Shown here piece after piece: positions 6,820 through 14,571 of a stretch of 15,276 bases of DNA (its first letter is position 1; each line of letters opens with the position of its first letter). The position numbers and the translations under genes were made by a program. The stretch is from an uncultured bacterium. GTDB lineage: Bacteria; Hydrogenedentota; Hydrogenedentia; Hydrogenedentales; SLHB01. Below the pieces are notes generated by a model. That model had not been told where the DNA came from and made no database searches. It saw only the letters and a list, made by a program, of their open reading frames with translations. Where the stretch lies: NCBI GenBank assembly GCA_937928585.1, contig CALEZK010000692.1, positions 1-15,276 of the forward strand, in the 5' to 3' direction.

Positions 6820-8472
6820 ATGGTTTTGCCCAGACTTTTCGCCGTGTCCCTCATACTCGCATGCTCTGGCCTTGCCCCTGCGCAAGAACCAAGCCCCGAG
6901 TCATCGTCTGAGACGGACAGCAAGGATTCGTTTTCCGATCCGTCCATTGAAGCGGAAGCTGTCGTGGAAACGATGGACGCAATCAATGAATCGCTAGCAA
7001 AACAGAACGCAGCGGACGAGGCCAAAGGCGATCCCATCGTTCTGAACGCGCGCAAAGCCGTTGAGCTCGCGCTGGCGCAGAACGCTCAAGTACTGGTCGC
7101 TGAAGACGATGTCGAGGCGGCCCGTGCACGAATCGGCCAGGCGAAATCACGCCTCTATCCCCAAATTAACGTTTCGACTACCCAAACCCACACTGAATTC
7201 AACCAGACGGAAAGCCCACTCAGTGAAGCCCTGTACGGTGGCGGCCTTGGCGGCGGCGGTCTCGGTGGTGGTCTGGGCGGCATTGGCGGGGGCTCTGGCG
7301 GGTCAAGTCAGATTCCAGGAAGCCGGATTGCACGATTCGTGCTCGGCCGTATCGTCACCGAACTCTCCGACGTGGACAGTCTCCTGGAACAACCCGAAGA
7401 TTTTCGCACCGACAAGATGACGCTGAATCAGGTGATTTACGCCGGCGGTCAAATCAAGGCTGCCATGCGCGCCTCTAAATACCTCGCGGAATCAGAAGAG
7501 TTTAAGCAGCAGGCGACGCTTTCCCAAGTCGAGTATCAGGCGAAAGAGGCCTACTACATTGCCGCCGCGTCCATCGCGCTCGTGCGCGTTGCCGAGGCCA
7601 GCGTAGAAACCTTTGAGCGGCAGCTCAGCGACGCAAAAGAAATGTTCGAAGTCGGTATGATCAGCAACTTTGAAGTGCTGCGCGCCGAGACCGAACTTGG
7701 CAGCCGCAAATCCGATTTGGTGAAGGCGCGAAATGGTCAGCGTCTTGCGTTCGCGAATCTTTGCCGCGCCATTGGCGTCTCGCAGGATACACCGCTCGAA
7801 CTCGAGACGAAACTGGATTACCTCCCCTTCGTACAGGATCTCGATGCTCTCGTCTCATACGCAAACGAACACCGCCCCGAAATTCTCGCGCTAAAGAAGG
7901 CAATCGATGCCGGCGGAGAAGACGTGAAGCGCGTCCGCGGCCAGTACAAGCCTGTCGTCGGCGGAAACATTCAATGGCAGAACGTCGATAACGGCGGCTT
8001 CACACAACCCGACGGCTGGACCTTCAGCGTCAGCGCGCAGTGGGACGTTTCCACCGGTGGTCGCCGCAAACACGAAACGATTGAATCCAAGGCCCGCCTC
8101 AGCAGCCTGGAACATCAGTTGCAGGATTTGCACGCAATCGTCGAACTCGACGTAAAAGCGGCGCAGATTCAAATCCAGGACGCCATGGCGCGCGTCGCCA
8201 GCGAGCGCGGCACGCGCAGTCTCGCCACGGAAGGCCTTCGTCTCGCCGAGCTTCGCTTCCAGGAAGGCGCCGGCACACAGTCCGAAGTCCTCGACGCCGA
8301 ACTTGCGCTCACCAGCGCCAATACCGCGCTTGTCCAGGCCCTGCGAGAGTTTGCAGTCGCCAACAGCTCCCTCGAGCGCGCCATAGGCAAGAGCTGGGTC
8401 CGCAATACGGATTCCGAATCCCCGATGGATTCCGCTGCGACACCCAGCGAGGCCGCAGAACCCGCCAACTAA
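6820..8472 (+). CDS. TolC-family outer-membrane efflux channel protein
   Basis: ATG 6820 gives 550 residues. A purine run GGAAGGA lies 12 bases upstream, and a TTG at 6799 would only add seven residues ahead of the signal peptide (VLPRLFAVSLILACSGLAPAQ). A charged Ser/Asp/Glu-rich segment (24-60) precedes the first outer-membrane efflux repeat, which opens with VLNARKAVELALAQNAQVL. The second repeat contains TAGGRRKHETIES-like sequence (DVSTGGRRKHETIES) and a final helix AELRFQEGAGTQSEVLDAE, both typical of TolC/OEP proteins; NQVIYAGGQI is the matching first-repeat strand. Such proteins form trimeric channels through the outer membrane and periplasm for tripartite pumps or type I secretion. 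A glycine-rich insert occupies residues 140-161. No membrane-fusion protein or pump is adjacent, so the partner lies elsewhere. Confidence 0.9.
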   Translation: MVLPRLFAVSLILACSGLAPAQEPSPESSSETDSKDSFSDPSIEAEAVVETMDAINESLAKQNAADEAKGDPIVLNARKAVELALAQNAQVLVAEDDVEAARARIGQAKSRLYPQINVSTTQTHTEFNQTESPLSEALYGGGLGGGGLGGGLGGIGGGSGGSSQIPGSRIARFVLGRIVTELSDVDSLLEQPEDFRTDKMTLNQVIYAGGQIKAAMRASKYLAESEEFKQQATLSQVEYQAKEAYYIAAASIALVRVAEASVETFERQLSDAKEMFEVGMISNFEVLRAETELGSRKSDLVKARNGQRLAFANLCRAIGVSQDTPLELETKLDYLPFVQDLDALVSYANEHRPEILALKKAIDAGGEDVKRVRGQYKPVVGGNIQWQNVDNGGFTQPDGWTFSVSAQWDVSTGGRRKHETIESKARLSSLEHQLQDLHAIVELDVKAAQIQIQDAMARVASERGTRSLATEGLRLAELRFQEGAGTQSEVLDAELALTSANTALVQALREFAVANSSLERAIGKSWVRNTDSESPMDSAATPSEAAEPAN

Positions 8473-8493
8473 TTGATCGCGTGTCTCGAACGA

Positions 8494-8523
8494 TTGGGAT
8501 CGGCCTATTCGTTTGCATAGAAT
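8494..8523 (+). promoter_or_regulatory. Candidate promoter for the pyrophosphatase gene
   Basis: TTGGGA (8494-8499) and TAGAAT (8518-8523) are separated by 18 bases, within the 87-bp gap after the TolC gene. The -10 matches consensus in five of six bases and the -35 in four. The leader would be about 30 bases. Confidence 0.35.
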
Positions 8524-8559
8524 GATGCGCGTGAAATCGAAGCAGTATTTCAAAAGGCA

Positions 8560-9252
8560 ATGGAAATGACGGACAATCGAGACTCCTTATCCACCCTCAT
8601 GAGCTTGTTGTACTGTGGACACCCGTGGCACGGCGTCCCAATTGGCGAGCGCGCGCCGGAAATTGTGACTGCCTATATCGAAATGTCACCCACGGACACG
8701 GTGAAGTACGAACTCGACAAAGACACCGGACTGCTCAAAGTAGACCGACCACAGAAGTTTTCAAGCACCTGCCCGACGCTGTATGGATTCGTGCCGCAAA
8801 CCTATTGCGCTGAAAAGTCGGGCGCGTATTGTTCCGAACGCACCGGCCGCCCCAATATTGTGGGCGATGGCGACCCGCTCGATATCTGCGTGCTCACGGA
8901 AAAGCCCATCCGCAAGAGTAACGTCTTGCTCCAGGCAATTCCGATTGGTGGACTTCGCATGATCGACGGCAACGAAGCTGACGACAAGATCATCGCGGTA
9001 ATGATGGACGACGAAACCTTCGGCGACATGCGCAAAATCTCCGATTGCCCGAAGCGGCTCATTGATCGCTTGCGCCACTATTTCCTCACGTACAAACAGG
9101 CCCCGGACGCAACGGATCAGGCCTGCGAAATAACGCACGTATACGATCGGGACGAAGCGCGCGAGGTCATCGTGCGCGGCCGCGAAGATTACCTGCGCAG
9201 GTTCGCGAACATCAGTAACTTGTTGAATAAAGTGGTTCAGGGGAAAGCGTAA
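8560..9252 (+). CDS. ppa: Family I inorganic pyrophosphatase, chlamydial-like type
   Basis: This cytosolic Mg-dependent enzyme hydrolyses pyrophosphate to phosphate, pulling biosynthetic reactions forward. The 230-residue protein carries the family signature GDGDPLDICVL, with metal-binding Asp at 103, 105 and 108. It also shows KYELDKDTGLLKVDRP (Lys49, Glu51, Arg63), YGFVP (Tyr75), EADDKIIAV (Asp141, Asp142, Lys143) and YFLTYK (Tyr178, Lys179). All expected active-site residues are therefore present. The N-terminal HPWHG and the block VDRPQKFSSTCPTLYG resemble, from memory, the longer chlamydial enzymes more than the 175-residue E. coli form. Two in-frame ATGs exist, at 8560 and 8566; AAAAGG is better spaced for 8566, so the true start may be two codons later. 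The stop TAA overlaps the ATG of the next gene by one base (TAATG), suggesting translational coupling. Confidence 0.95.
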   Translation: MEMTDNRDSLSTLMSLLYCGHPWHGVPIGERAPEIVTAYIEMSPTDTVKYELDKDTGLLKVDRPQKFSSTCPTLYGFVPQTYCAEKSGAYCSERTGRPNIVGDGDPLDICVLTEKPIRKSNVLLQAIPIGGLRMIDGNEADDKIIAVMMDDETFGDMRKISDCPKRLIDRLRHYFLTYKQAPDATDQACEITHVYDRDEAREVIVRGREDYLRRFANISNLLNKVVQGKA

Positions 9253-10370
9253 TGGCAATCGTCCGGTTCGCCGTAGCAATGCTGGTCATTTCCGCGGGCG
9301 CGCTCGCGCAGGATGCAAAGCACGTAACTGTCTACAAAGAAAAAGGGCGTTTCGGCGGCTGGCCGGCAAACCACGGCGTCTGGATTTGGGGCAACGAGAT
9401 CGTCGTCGGGTTTTCGCGAGGCTACTACAAAGACCTAGGCGAAGAACGGCACAACATCGATCGCGATAAACCCGAAGAGCATGTACTCGCGCGAAGCACC
9501 GATGGCGGCGAAACCTGGAGCATTGAGCAACCCAACGAAAAGGGATATCTGCTTCCGCAGGGCAAAGCCCTCCACGGCACGGAACTGAAAGGTGTCGCAA
9601 TCAAACCCGCGACGGAATTCACCGGGGAGATCAATTTTACGCATCCTGATCTCGCGTTCACCACGCGCATGTCCAGCGCAGATGATGGCGCATCGCGTTT
9701 CTACTATTCCTATGATCGCGCGAAAACGTGGGAAGGCCCCTTCAAGCTTCCCATGTTCGGCACGAAGGGCGTGATGGCACGCACGGACTACGTCGTCTTC
9801 GGGCCCAAAGAGTGCATGCTCTTTCTCACCGCATCCAAAGAAAATGGCCGCGAAGGCAGGCCCTTCTGCGCACGCACGATTGACGGCGGCAAGACGTGGG
9901 AATTCGTCGGCTACATCGCTCCAGAGCCCAAGGGATACTCAATCATGCCCGCGACTGTCCGGCTGGACGGAGGCGCGCTCTTGTCCGCGATTCGCGTTAA
10001 GGAAGACGGCAAGAGCTGGATCGACGGATACCTCTCCACCGATGGCGGCACTACTTGGCAATTTCTGAACAAACCCGCGCCGAATACCGGCGAAGGCAAT
10101 CCCGCCGGCATGATTCGCATGCAGGACGGTCGTGTGTGCATCACTTATGGATTTCGCGCCGCGCCCTATGGCATGCGCGCGCGCATCAGCGACGATGGCG
10201 GAAAGACCTGGGGCGATGAGATTCATCTGCGCGATGACGGCGCCGGCCGCGATATCGGCTACCCGCGCACGGTGCAGCGCGCTGATGGCGCTCTTGTTAC
10301 AATCTACTATTACCACGACGCGGAACAGCCGGAGCGTTACATCGCCGCAACCATCTGGCGCGCGCCGTAA
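9252..10370 (+). CDS. Secreted BNR/Asp-box sialidase-like beta-propeller protein
   Basis: The 372-residue protein has a signal peptide (AIVRFAVAMLVISAGALAQ, cleavage near residue 20). Five Asp-box blades follow at about residues 82-89 (STDGGETW), 153-160 (SYDRAKTW, degenerate), 209-216 (TIDGGKTW), 262-269 (STDGGTTW) and 313-320 (SDDGGKTW). The spacing fits a six-bladed propeller of the sialidase superfamily. The FRAAPYGMRARISDDGG stretch is a common context for the sialidase fold, but I cannot assign the full arginine triad, so true sialidase activity is not established. Many such proteins in planctomycete-like bacteria act on other glycans or only bind. The start is the ATG at 9252, overlapping the pyrophosphatase stop by one base. 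Coupling to a housekeeping enzyme is odd and probably reflects compact packing more than shared function. Confidence 0.85.
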   Translation: MAIVRFAVAMLVISAGALAQDAKHVTVYKEKGRFGGWPANHGVWIWGNEIVVGFSRGYYKDLGEERHNIDRDKPEEHVLARSTDGGETWSIEQPNEKGYLLPQGKALHGTELKGVAIKPATEFTGEINFTHPDLAFTTRMSSADDGASRFYYSYDRAKTWEGPFKLPMFGTKGVMARTDYVVFGPKECMLFLTASKENGREGRPFCARTIDGGKTWEFVGYIAPEPKGYSIMPATVRLDGGALLSAIRVKEDGKSWIDGYLSTDGGTTWQFLNKPAPNTGEGNPAGMIRMQDGRVCITYGFRAAPYGMRARISDDGGKTWGDEIHLRDDGAGRDIGYPRTVQRADGALVTIYYYHDAEQPERYIAATIWRAP

Positions 10371-10408
10371 CACAACCGCGTCGACCTCCGCGGGAAAGCG
10401 AGCGAACA

Positions 10409-11254
10409 ATGGCCAGCCAGCCAGAGATCACCAACATGGCGTTGTTCTGCGACTTCGAAAACATCGCGCTCGGCGTGCGAGATGCCGAGTATCCGAAGTT
10501 TGACATCCAAAAGGTGCTGGAACGCCTGCTCGTCAAGGGCAGTATCGTTGTAAAGAAAGCCTATTGCGACTGGGACCGCTACAAAGTATTCAAATCAGAG
10601 ATGCACCAGGCTGCATTCGAGCTGATCGAAATCCCGCATGTGCTGAAGTCCGGCAAAAACTCCGCGGACATTAGACTCGTCGTTGACGCGCTTGATCTGT
10701 GTTACACGAAGGCGCATGTCGACACGTTTGTTATCATCAGCGGCGATTCTGACTTCTCACCGCTCGTATCTAAACTGAAAGAAAACAACAAACGCGTCAT
10801 CGGCATCGGCGTGCGCAACTCCACGTCAGACTTGCTGAGCAACGCATGCCACGAGTTCATTTACTACGACGATCTTGTCCTTGCCGAAGAAACAAAACGA
10901 AAGCAAGCGCGAAAGAAAGCTGCCGCCAAGCCTCCCGCAAGGCCCGCGGCCACTTCCGGCGCAAATGCGGCAACCACCAAGCCCGCCGCGCCCTCGGAAG
11001 ACGAATCGCGACTGGAAGTAATCGATTTCCTTGTGGAAACCGTCGAAGCCCTCATCGCCGAACGCGGCTCCGATGAAAAACTCTGGGGTTCGATGGTGAA
11101 GCAAACCATGCAGCGCCGACGCCCTGGATTTAACGAATCATCTTTCGGCTATCGCACCTTCAAAGATCTGGTAGCAGATGCGCAGAAACGCAAGCTCCTC
11201 GTTATGATGCGCGACGAAAAGTCGGGGCAATATACGATCAGGCTGCCTTCGTAG
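10409..11254 (+). CDS. NYN-domain (LabA/DUF88-type) putative RNase with C-terminal OST-HTH/LOTUS domain
   Basis: The protein has 281 residues. Residues 10-160 are a NYN domain of the PIN-like nuclease fold: ALFCDFENIA (Asp15, Asn18), KNSADIRLVVDAL (Asp87, Asp93) and VIISGDSDFSPLV (Asp113, Asp115) supply the expected acidic metal site, and GIGVRNSTSDLL closes it. Residues about 160-198 are a flexible, basic, Ala/Pro-rich linker. Residues about 199-281 (LEVIDFLVETVEALI, LWGSMVKQTMQRRRPGF, FGYRTFKDLVADAQ) match an OST-HTH/LOTUS domain, known in other proteins to bind RNA, including G-quadruplex RNA, or partner proteins. The pairing predicts a cytoplasmic RNA-cleaving or RNA-handling enzyme. It follows the sialidase-like gene by 38 bp and may be cotranscribed. 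The usual start is ATG 10409; ATG 10436 is an alternative. The ribosome-binding site is weak. Confidence 0.9.
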   Translation: MASQPEITNMALFCDFENIALGVRDAEYPKFDIQKVLERLLVKGSIVVKKAYCDWDRYKVFKSEMHQAAFELIEIPHVLKSGKNSADIRLVVDALDLCYTKAHVDTFVIISGDSDFSPLVSKLKENNKRVIGIGVRNSTSDLLSNACHEFIYYDDLVLAEETKRKQARKKAAAKPPARPAATSGANAATTKPAAPSEDESRLEVIDFLVETVEALIAERGSDEKLWGSMVKQTMQRRRPGFNESSFGYRTFKDLVADAQKRKLLVMMRDEKSGQYTIRLPS

Positions 11255-11307
11255 ACCTTGACGGTCGTGGAAACGGCCTGAATCGCACAGGCACACCCGC
11301 GTGCCGT

Positions 11308-11336
11308 TTGACCTGTCTCGCCTAGTCCGCTACCCT
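11308..11336 (+). promoter_or_regulatory. Weak candidate promoter for the MFS gene
   Basis: TTGACC (11308-11313) matches the -35 consensus in five of six bases and is followed after 17 bases by TACCCT (11331-11336), a poor -10. A small GGCAC/GTGCC hairpin (11290-11305) lies directly upstream. The leader would be about 27 bases, without a good Shine-Dalgarno. Confidence 0.3.
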
Positions 11337-11369
11337 TGCCCGATCCATCAACCAACCTGAAGTCCCATA

Positions 11370-12734
11370 ATGTCCACTGTCGACGCCACGCACGCTACAT
11401 TCACCGAGACGGACACCAAGCGCATCCTGCGCATCGTGTTCTTCATCGTATTTCTCGACATGGCCGGATTCTCGATCATCTTTCCGCTTTTCCCGAGCAT
11501 GCTCGAGTATTACATTGCGCGGGAAGGCTCGTCCGGCTTTCTTGGTGCCGTCGTGGGCGGGCTCGACCAGTTGAGACTGTTGCTGGGCGCGCGACCCGAC
11601 CAGGGCCACGACATTCTCTTCGGCGGGTTCTTAAGCGCAATCTACGCGCTGCTTCAGTTTGTATGCGCTCCCCTCTTTGGCGTGATGTCCGACCGCATCG
11701 GTCGCCGTCCTATCTTGCTGTTTACGATCGCAGGCCTTGCTTTCTCATACGGCATGTGGTTTTTTGCGGGCACCTTCGCGCTGCTTGTCGCGGCGCGGTT
11801 CGTCGGCGGACTGATGAGCGGCAACATCGCGACGGCTTCGGCGGTTATCGCGGATGTCACCCCTGATTCCCAGCGATCGAGAGGCATGGCCGTGCTTGGC
11901 TTCGCCATTGGGGTTTCGTTCATGTTTGGCCCTGCCATGGGTGGCATTGCATCGCTGATCGACCTTACAGCGATCTGGCCCGCCGCCGCACAGTACGGCA
12001 TAAATCCATACTCCGTCGCCGCGCTGCTTTCGCTGATGCTCGCGACCGCCAACTGGATCGTGGTCGCCTTGTATCTGCCGGAGACGCGTCCCGAGAATCT
12101 GCAATCAAACCGCGCGCACCGGTCGATCAACCCGATGAAGCTGTTCCGCACCGAGGCATACCCCGGCGTCACGCGGACGAATATCACCTACTTCCTGTTC
12201 CTGCTCGCCTTCTCCGGCATGATGGAATTCGCGATTACTTTCCTCGTGAAAGATCGGTTCAATTATCAGCCCGGCCACATCGCAGTCATGTTTCTATTCG
12301 TCGGCTTCATCCTCGCCGCAGCCCAGGGCACCTACGTCCGCAAGCGCAGCGGCATCATCGGACCACGCCGCATGACAATCCACGGCCTCTTTTGCATCGT
12401 CCCCGGAATGGCCCTGGTGGGCTTCGCGGAGTCGTCTATCCTTTTTTACGCCGGCCTAATCCTTACCACCTTCGGATCGGCGCAAGTGCGCCCCTGCATG
12501 TCGGCCCTTGTCTCGCTCTACAGCCCCAGCCATGAGCAAGGTCGCATTCTCGGCGTTTTCCGAAGTCTGGAAGGCTTGACCCGTGCGCTTAGCCCCGTTT
12601 TGGCCTGCCTGCTTTACTGGAACCTGGGCCCTGCACCGGCTTATGCATTGGCTGCAACCTTCGTGGTTGCCGCGCTCCTGCTCGCAATAACCCTTCCCAC
12701 ACCAGCATATCAATCCGCAAATAACGCAAAATAA
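11370..12734 (+). CDS. Major facilitator superfamily transporter (TetA-like drug/metabolite exporter)
   Basis: This 454-residue polytopic membrane protein has about 12 predicted hydrophobic helices. The first helix carries FFIVFLDMAGFSIIFPLFPSM, and motif A, GVMSDRIGRRP, sits at residues 104-113 between helices 2 and 3. The region ARFVGGLMSGNIATASAVIADVTP corresponds to helix 4 and motif B surroundings, and GFAIGVSFMFGPAMGG to motif C of the 12-helix antiporter branch. This combination is that of TetA-like H+-coupled exporters. The loop after helix 1 is longer than usual (about residues 48-84, with DQLRLLLGARPDQGHD), which TetA proteins lack. No repressor gene lies beside it, so drug specificity cannot be inferred. 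It starts at ATG 11370, 115 bp after the NYN gene. Confidence 0.9.
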   Translation: MSTVDATHATFTETDTKRILRIVFFIVFLDMAGFSIIFPLFPSMLEYYIAREGSSGFLGAVVGGLDQLRLLLGARPDQGHDILFGGFLSAIYALLQFVCAPLFGVMSDRIGRRPILLFTIAGLAFSYGMWFFAGTFALLVAARFVGGLMSGNIATASAVIADVTPDSQRSRGMAVLGFAIGVSFMFGPAMGGIASLIDLTAIWPAAAQYGINPYSVAALLSLMLATANWIVVALYLPETRPENLQSNRAHRSINPMKLFRTEAYPGVTRTNITYFLFLLAFSGMMEFAITFLVKDRFNYQPGHIAVMFLFVGFILAAAQGTYVRKRSGIIGPRRMTIHGLFCIVPGMALVGFAESSILFYAGLILTTFGSAQVRPCMSALVSLYSPSHEQGRILGVFRSLEGLTRALSPVLACLLYWNLGPAPAYALAATFVVAALLLAITLPTPAYQSANNAK

Positions 12735-12744
12735 TAATTCTAAG

Positions 12745-12774
12745 TCAATAAAAGCAAACTTTATTGATTTTATT
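12745..12774 (+). terminator. AT-rich inverted repeat after the MFS gene; possible weak terminator or operator
   Basis: TCAATAAA (12745-12752) pairs perfectly with TTTATTGA (12760-12767) across a 7-base loop and is followed by TTTTAT. The stem has few G-C pairs, so termination would be weak. It lies 10 bases upstream of a strong -35 box, so a regulator-binding role is equally possible. Confidence 0.4.
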
Positions 12775-12776
12775 AT

Positions 12777-12805
12777 TTGACAGATTCGCCTTTCCAATGC
12801 ATAAT
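12777..12805 (+). promoter_or_regulatory. Strong sigma-70-type promoter for the DUF4382 lipoprotein gene
   Basis: A perfect TTGACA (12777-12782) and CATAAT (12800-12805, five of six) are separated by exactly 17 bases. A TG lies directly before the -10 box, and an AT-rich stretch upstream could serve as an UP element. Transcription should start near 12812, leaving a leader of about 38 bases with AGGAG at 12838-12842, 7 bases from ATG 12850. It is the best promoter in the window. Confidence 0.7.
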
Positions 12806-12849
12806 CTCCTCGGGGCAAGGGATCTGGACCCCTAATCAGGAGTTTCTCG

Positions 12850-13779
12850 ATGAACCAATTTCGATCGTGGGCTGTCGTTCTTCTTGTTGTAGCACTCGCC
12901 GTGGCAGGACCGGGTTGTCCTCGGCAAAACAGCGATCAGACCAAAGACGCCAGCGTAACCGTCTTGATCAACGCGGCAAGCAAATCGCTTAGCGAGGCGT
13001 TGACCGCGGCTGTCGCTCCGAAAGCCGTCGTGGCCGCGGAGGACATCTACTCGCTCACCGTTACCGTCACCGAAATCTCGCTTCATCGCGACGACGATGA
13101 TGATGATGACGATGACGATGATAGCGAGGAAGAAGAGAACGACGACGACAAGGGCCTTAAAGACGACGATGATGATGATGACGACGACGATGACCATCAC
13201 GTCGTGATTTTCACGGGTGCGCAGGACGTAGATCTGATCACATTAACCAATCTTTCCCAAGTCTTCTCGACCTCGGAAATTCCTGCGGGCGTGTATAACA
13301 AGGTCGAGATTCGGATTCAGGATCCGCGACTTCGCCTGAATGACGACCCGGAAACAGAACTGACCAACGTAAAACTCACGGCTAACGGCCGCCTGTTCAT
13401 CAACACATCGTTCGAGATTCCCGAAGGGGAAAACACATTGATCACGCTGACATTCGCGGGAATTCATCTCGTTCAAGCCGGCAATAGTGGCCAATACGTG
13501 TTGACGCCGCAGTTGTCCGCCGAGATAGCGGTTTCGTCTGCGGATGTGGTTGCCACCGGCGTTATCGAAGGGATTAGTCCTGACGACGATGAATTTGTTA
13601 TGACGCTTGCCGAAGGCAACGCAACCGTGCTCTATGCGGGCGCGGCAATCTTCCTGCCCGCGGATACGGACACGCCGACAGGCACCGAAGCCGATCTGAT
13701 CGCGGGCATAAGCGTACAGGTTACGGGCGTCATCGATCTCGATGGCGTTATCACGGCAACCGAGATACGCGTGCTATAG
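12850..13779 (+). CDS. DUF4382-type putative lipoprotein with two 11-Asp tracts and C-terminal DUF5666-like domain
   Basis: The 309-residue protein begins with a signal peptide (NQFRSWAVVLLVVALAVAGPG) followed by Cys23. The lipobox (GPGC) is imperfect, so lipid attachment is likely but not certain. Residues about 33-225 resemble DUF4382: VTVLINAA, then LTVTVTEISLHR, DVDLITLTNLSQVFSTSEIPAGVYNKVEIRI and VLTPQLSAEIAV. Inserted after strand EISLHR is a very acidic block, residues 81-115: eleven Asp, Ser, four Glu, Asn, three Asp, KGLK, and eleven Asp again, then His-His. Family members often carry a short Asp-rich turn here; this one is greatly expanded and could bind calcium or other cations. 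Residues about 230-309 (VVATGVIEGISPDDDEF, VTGVIDLDGVITATEIRV) look like a DUF5666 beta-barrel repeat. It has its own strong promoter and terminator, so it is a monocistronic, probably well expressed envelope protein. Function unknown. Confidence 0.85.
   Translation: MNQFRSWAVVLLVVALAVAGPGCPRQNSDQTKDASVTVLINAASKSLSEALTAAVAPKAVVAAEDIYSLTVTVTEISLHRDDDDDDDDDDDSEEEENDDDKGLKDDDDDDDDDDDHHVVIFTGAQDVDLITLTNLSQVFSTSEIPAGVYNKVEIRIQDPRLRLNDDPETELTNVKLTANGRLFINTSFEIPEGENTLITLTFAGIHLVQAGNSGQYVLTPQLSAEIAVSSADVVATGVIEGISPDDDEFVMTLAEGNATVLYAGAAIFLPADTDTPTGTEADLIAGISVQVTGVIDLDGVITATEIRVL
13090..13194 (+). repeat. Coding GAC/GAT trinucleotide tracts (two 33-bp blocks)
   Basis: Two runs of eleven Asp codons lie at 13090-13122 and 13162-13194. 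Their first seven codons are identical (gac gac, four gat, gac) before they diverge. That suggests block duplication more than independent codon-by-codon growth. Because the unit is three bases, slippage would change length without breaking the frame. Confidence 0.85.
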
Positions 13780-13805
13780 CGTAATCGAAAAAACGCATCG
13801 TTTAG

Positions 13806-13840
13806 AGAGGCGACCGGCAACGGTCGCCTCTTTCTTTTCT
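13806..13840 (+). terminator. Intrinsic terminator of the DUF4382 gene
   Basis: An 11-bp perfect stem (AGAGGCGACCG at 13806-13816 with CGGTCGCCTCT at 13821-13831) closes on a GCAA (GNRA) tetraloop and runs into TTTCTTTTCT. It begins 27 bases after the lipoprotein stop. The T tract lies on the plus side, so it serves the plus-strand gene; the convergent glycosyltransferase gene ends 46 bp further on. Confidence 0.9.
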
Positions 13841-13885
13841 GATTGAGTGCGCATGCGAACCCAGCACAGCGGCCGCACAACGCGC

Positions 13886-14569
13886 TCAGTCTAGAATTCG
13901 AAATCGTATGATGGTAAACAGCGCGGCGACGCCATCGCGCCACGTAATCTTCTTGCCCTCTGCATAGCCGCGACCACTGTACGAAATAGGCACTTCGTAA
14001 ATGCGATAGCCGCGCTTTGCAACCTTTGCAGTAAATTCCGGCTCAAACCCGAAACGATTAGAACGGAATTGCAGCGCTGTCAGAATCTCCGCGCGAAACG
14101 CCTTGTAGCACGTTTCCATATCGGTGAGGTTGATGTTCGTTAGCGCATTCGAGAGCAGCGTCAAAAACTTGTTACCCACGGAATGCCAGAACAACAACAC
14201 GCGATGCGTGCCGCCAAGAAACCGCGAGCCATACACCACGTCCGCGCGCCCATCAATCAACGGCGCAAGCAGCGTGGGATAATCGCGCGGATCGTACTCA
14301 AGGTCCGCGTCCTGAATAATCACAAAGTCGCCCGTGACACGCGCGAAGCCCGTGCGCAGCGCCGCGCCCTTTCCGCGGTTCGCCTCGTGTCGTAGTGCGA
14401 TCACATCGCCTGACCCGGCCAATGCTTCTATCACTTTCCACGTGCCGTCGGTCGACGCATCATCCACCACGATGATCTCCGTCTCATACGGTACGGCCCG
14501 CACGCGCGCCACCAACTCGGCAATGGTTTGCGCCTCGTTAAATGCGGGAATGACAATCGAAAGTTTCAT
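13886..14569 (-). CDS. Family 2 glycosyltransferase, polyprenyl-phosphate sugar transferase type
   Basis: ATG 14569 gives 227 residues and the classic GT2 start MKLSIVIPAFNEAQTI. A longer frame upstream reads through minisatellite repeats and is not credible. The GT-A fold shows VVDDASTDGT (residues 35-43), NRGKGAALRTGF (64-75), the metal-binding DAD at 87-89 within IIQDADLEYDP, and YGSRFLGG. NLTDMETCYKAFR and RFGFEPEFTAKVAKRGYRIYEVPISY follow. This pattern is that of dolichol/undecaprenyl-phosphate mannose or glucose synthases without C-terminal membrane helices. They charge a lipid carrier with one sugar on the cytoplasmic face. It could in principle supply a donor for a PMT/DUF2723-type enzyme such as the one at the left end, though the two genes are far apart. 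No Shine-Dalgarno is seen; the start abuts a repeat module. Confidence 0.92.
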   Translation of the reverse strand: MKLSIVIPAFNEAQTIAELVARVRAVPYETEIIVVDDASTDGTWKVIEALAGSGDVIALRHEANRGKGAALRTGFARVTGDFVIIQDADLEYDPRDYPTLLAPLIDGRADVVYGSRFLGGTHRVLLFWHSVGNKFLTLLSNALTNINLTDMETCYKAFRAEILTALQFRSNRFGFEPEFTAKVAKRGYRIYEVPISYSGRGYAEGKKITWRDGVAALFTIIRFRILD

Positions 14570-14571
14570 CG

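Noticed and set aside
11290..11305. Small GGCAC/GTGCC hairpin as terminator of the NYN gene
   Set aside because: The five-base-pair stem is followed only by GTTTG, without a T run, and it lies against a candidate -35 box.
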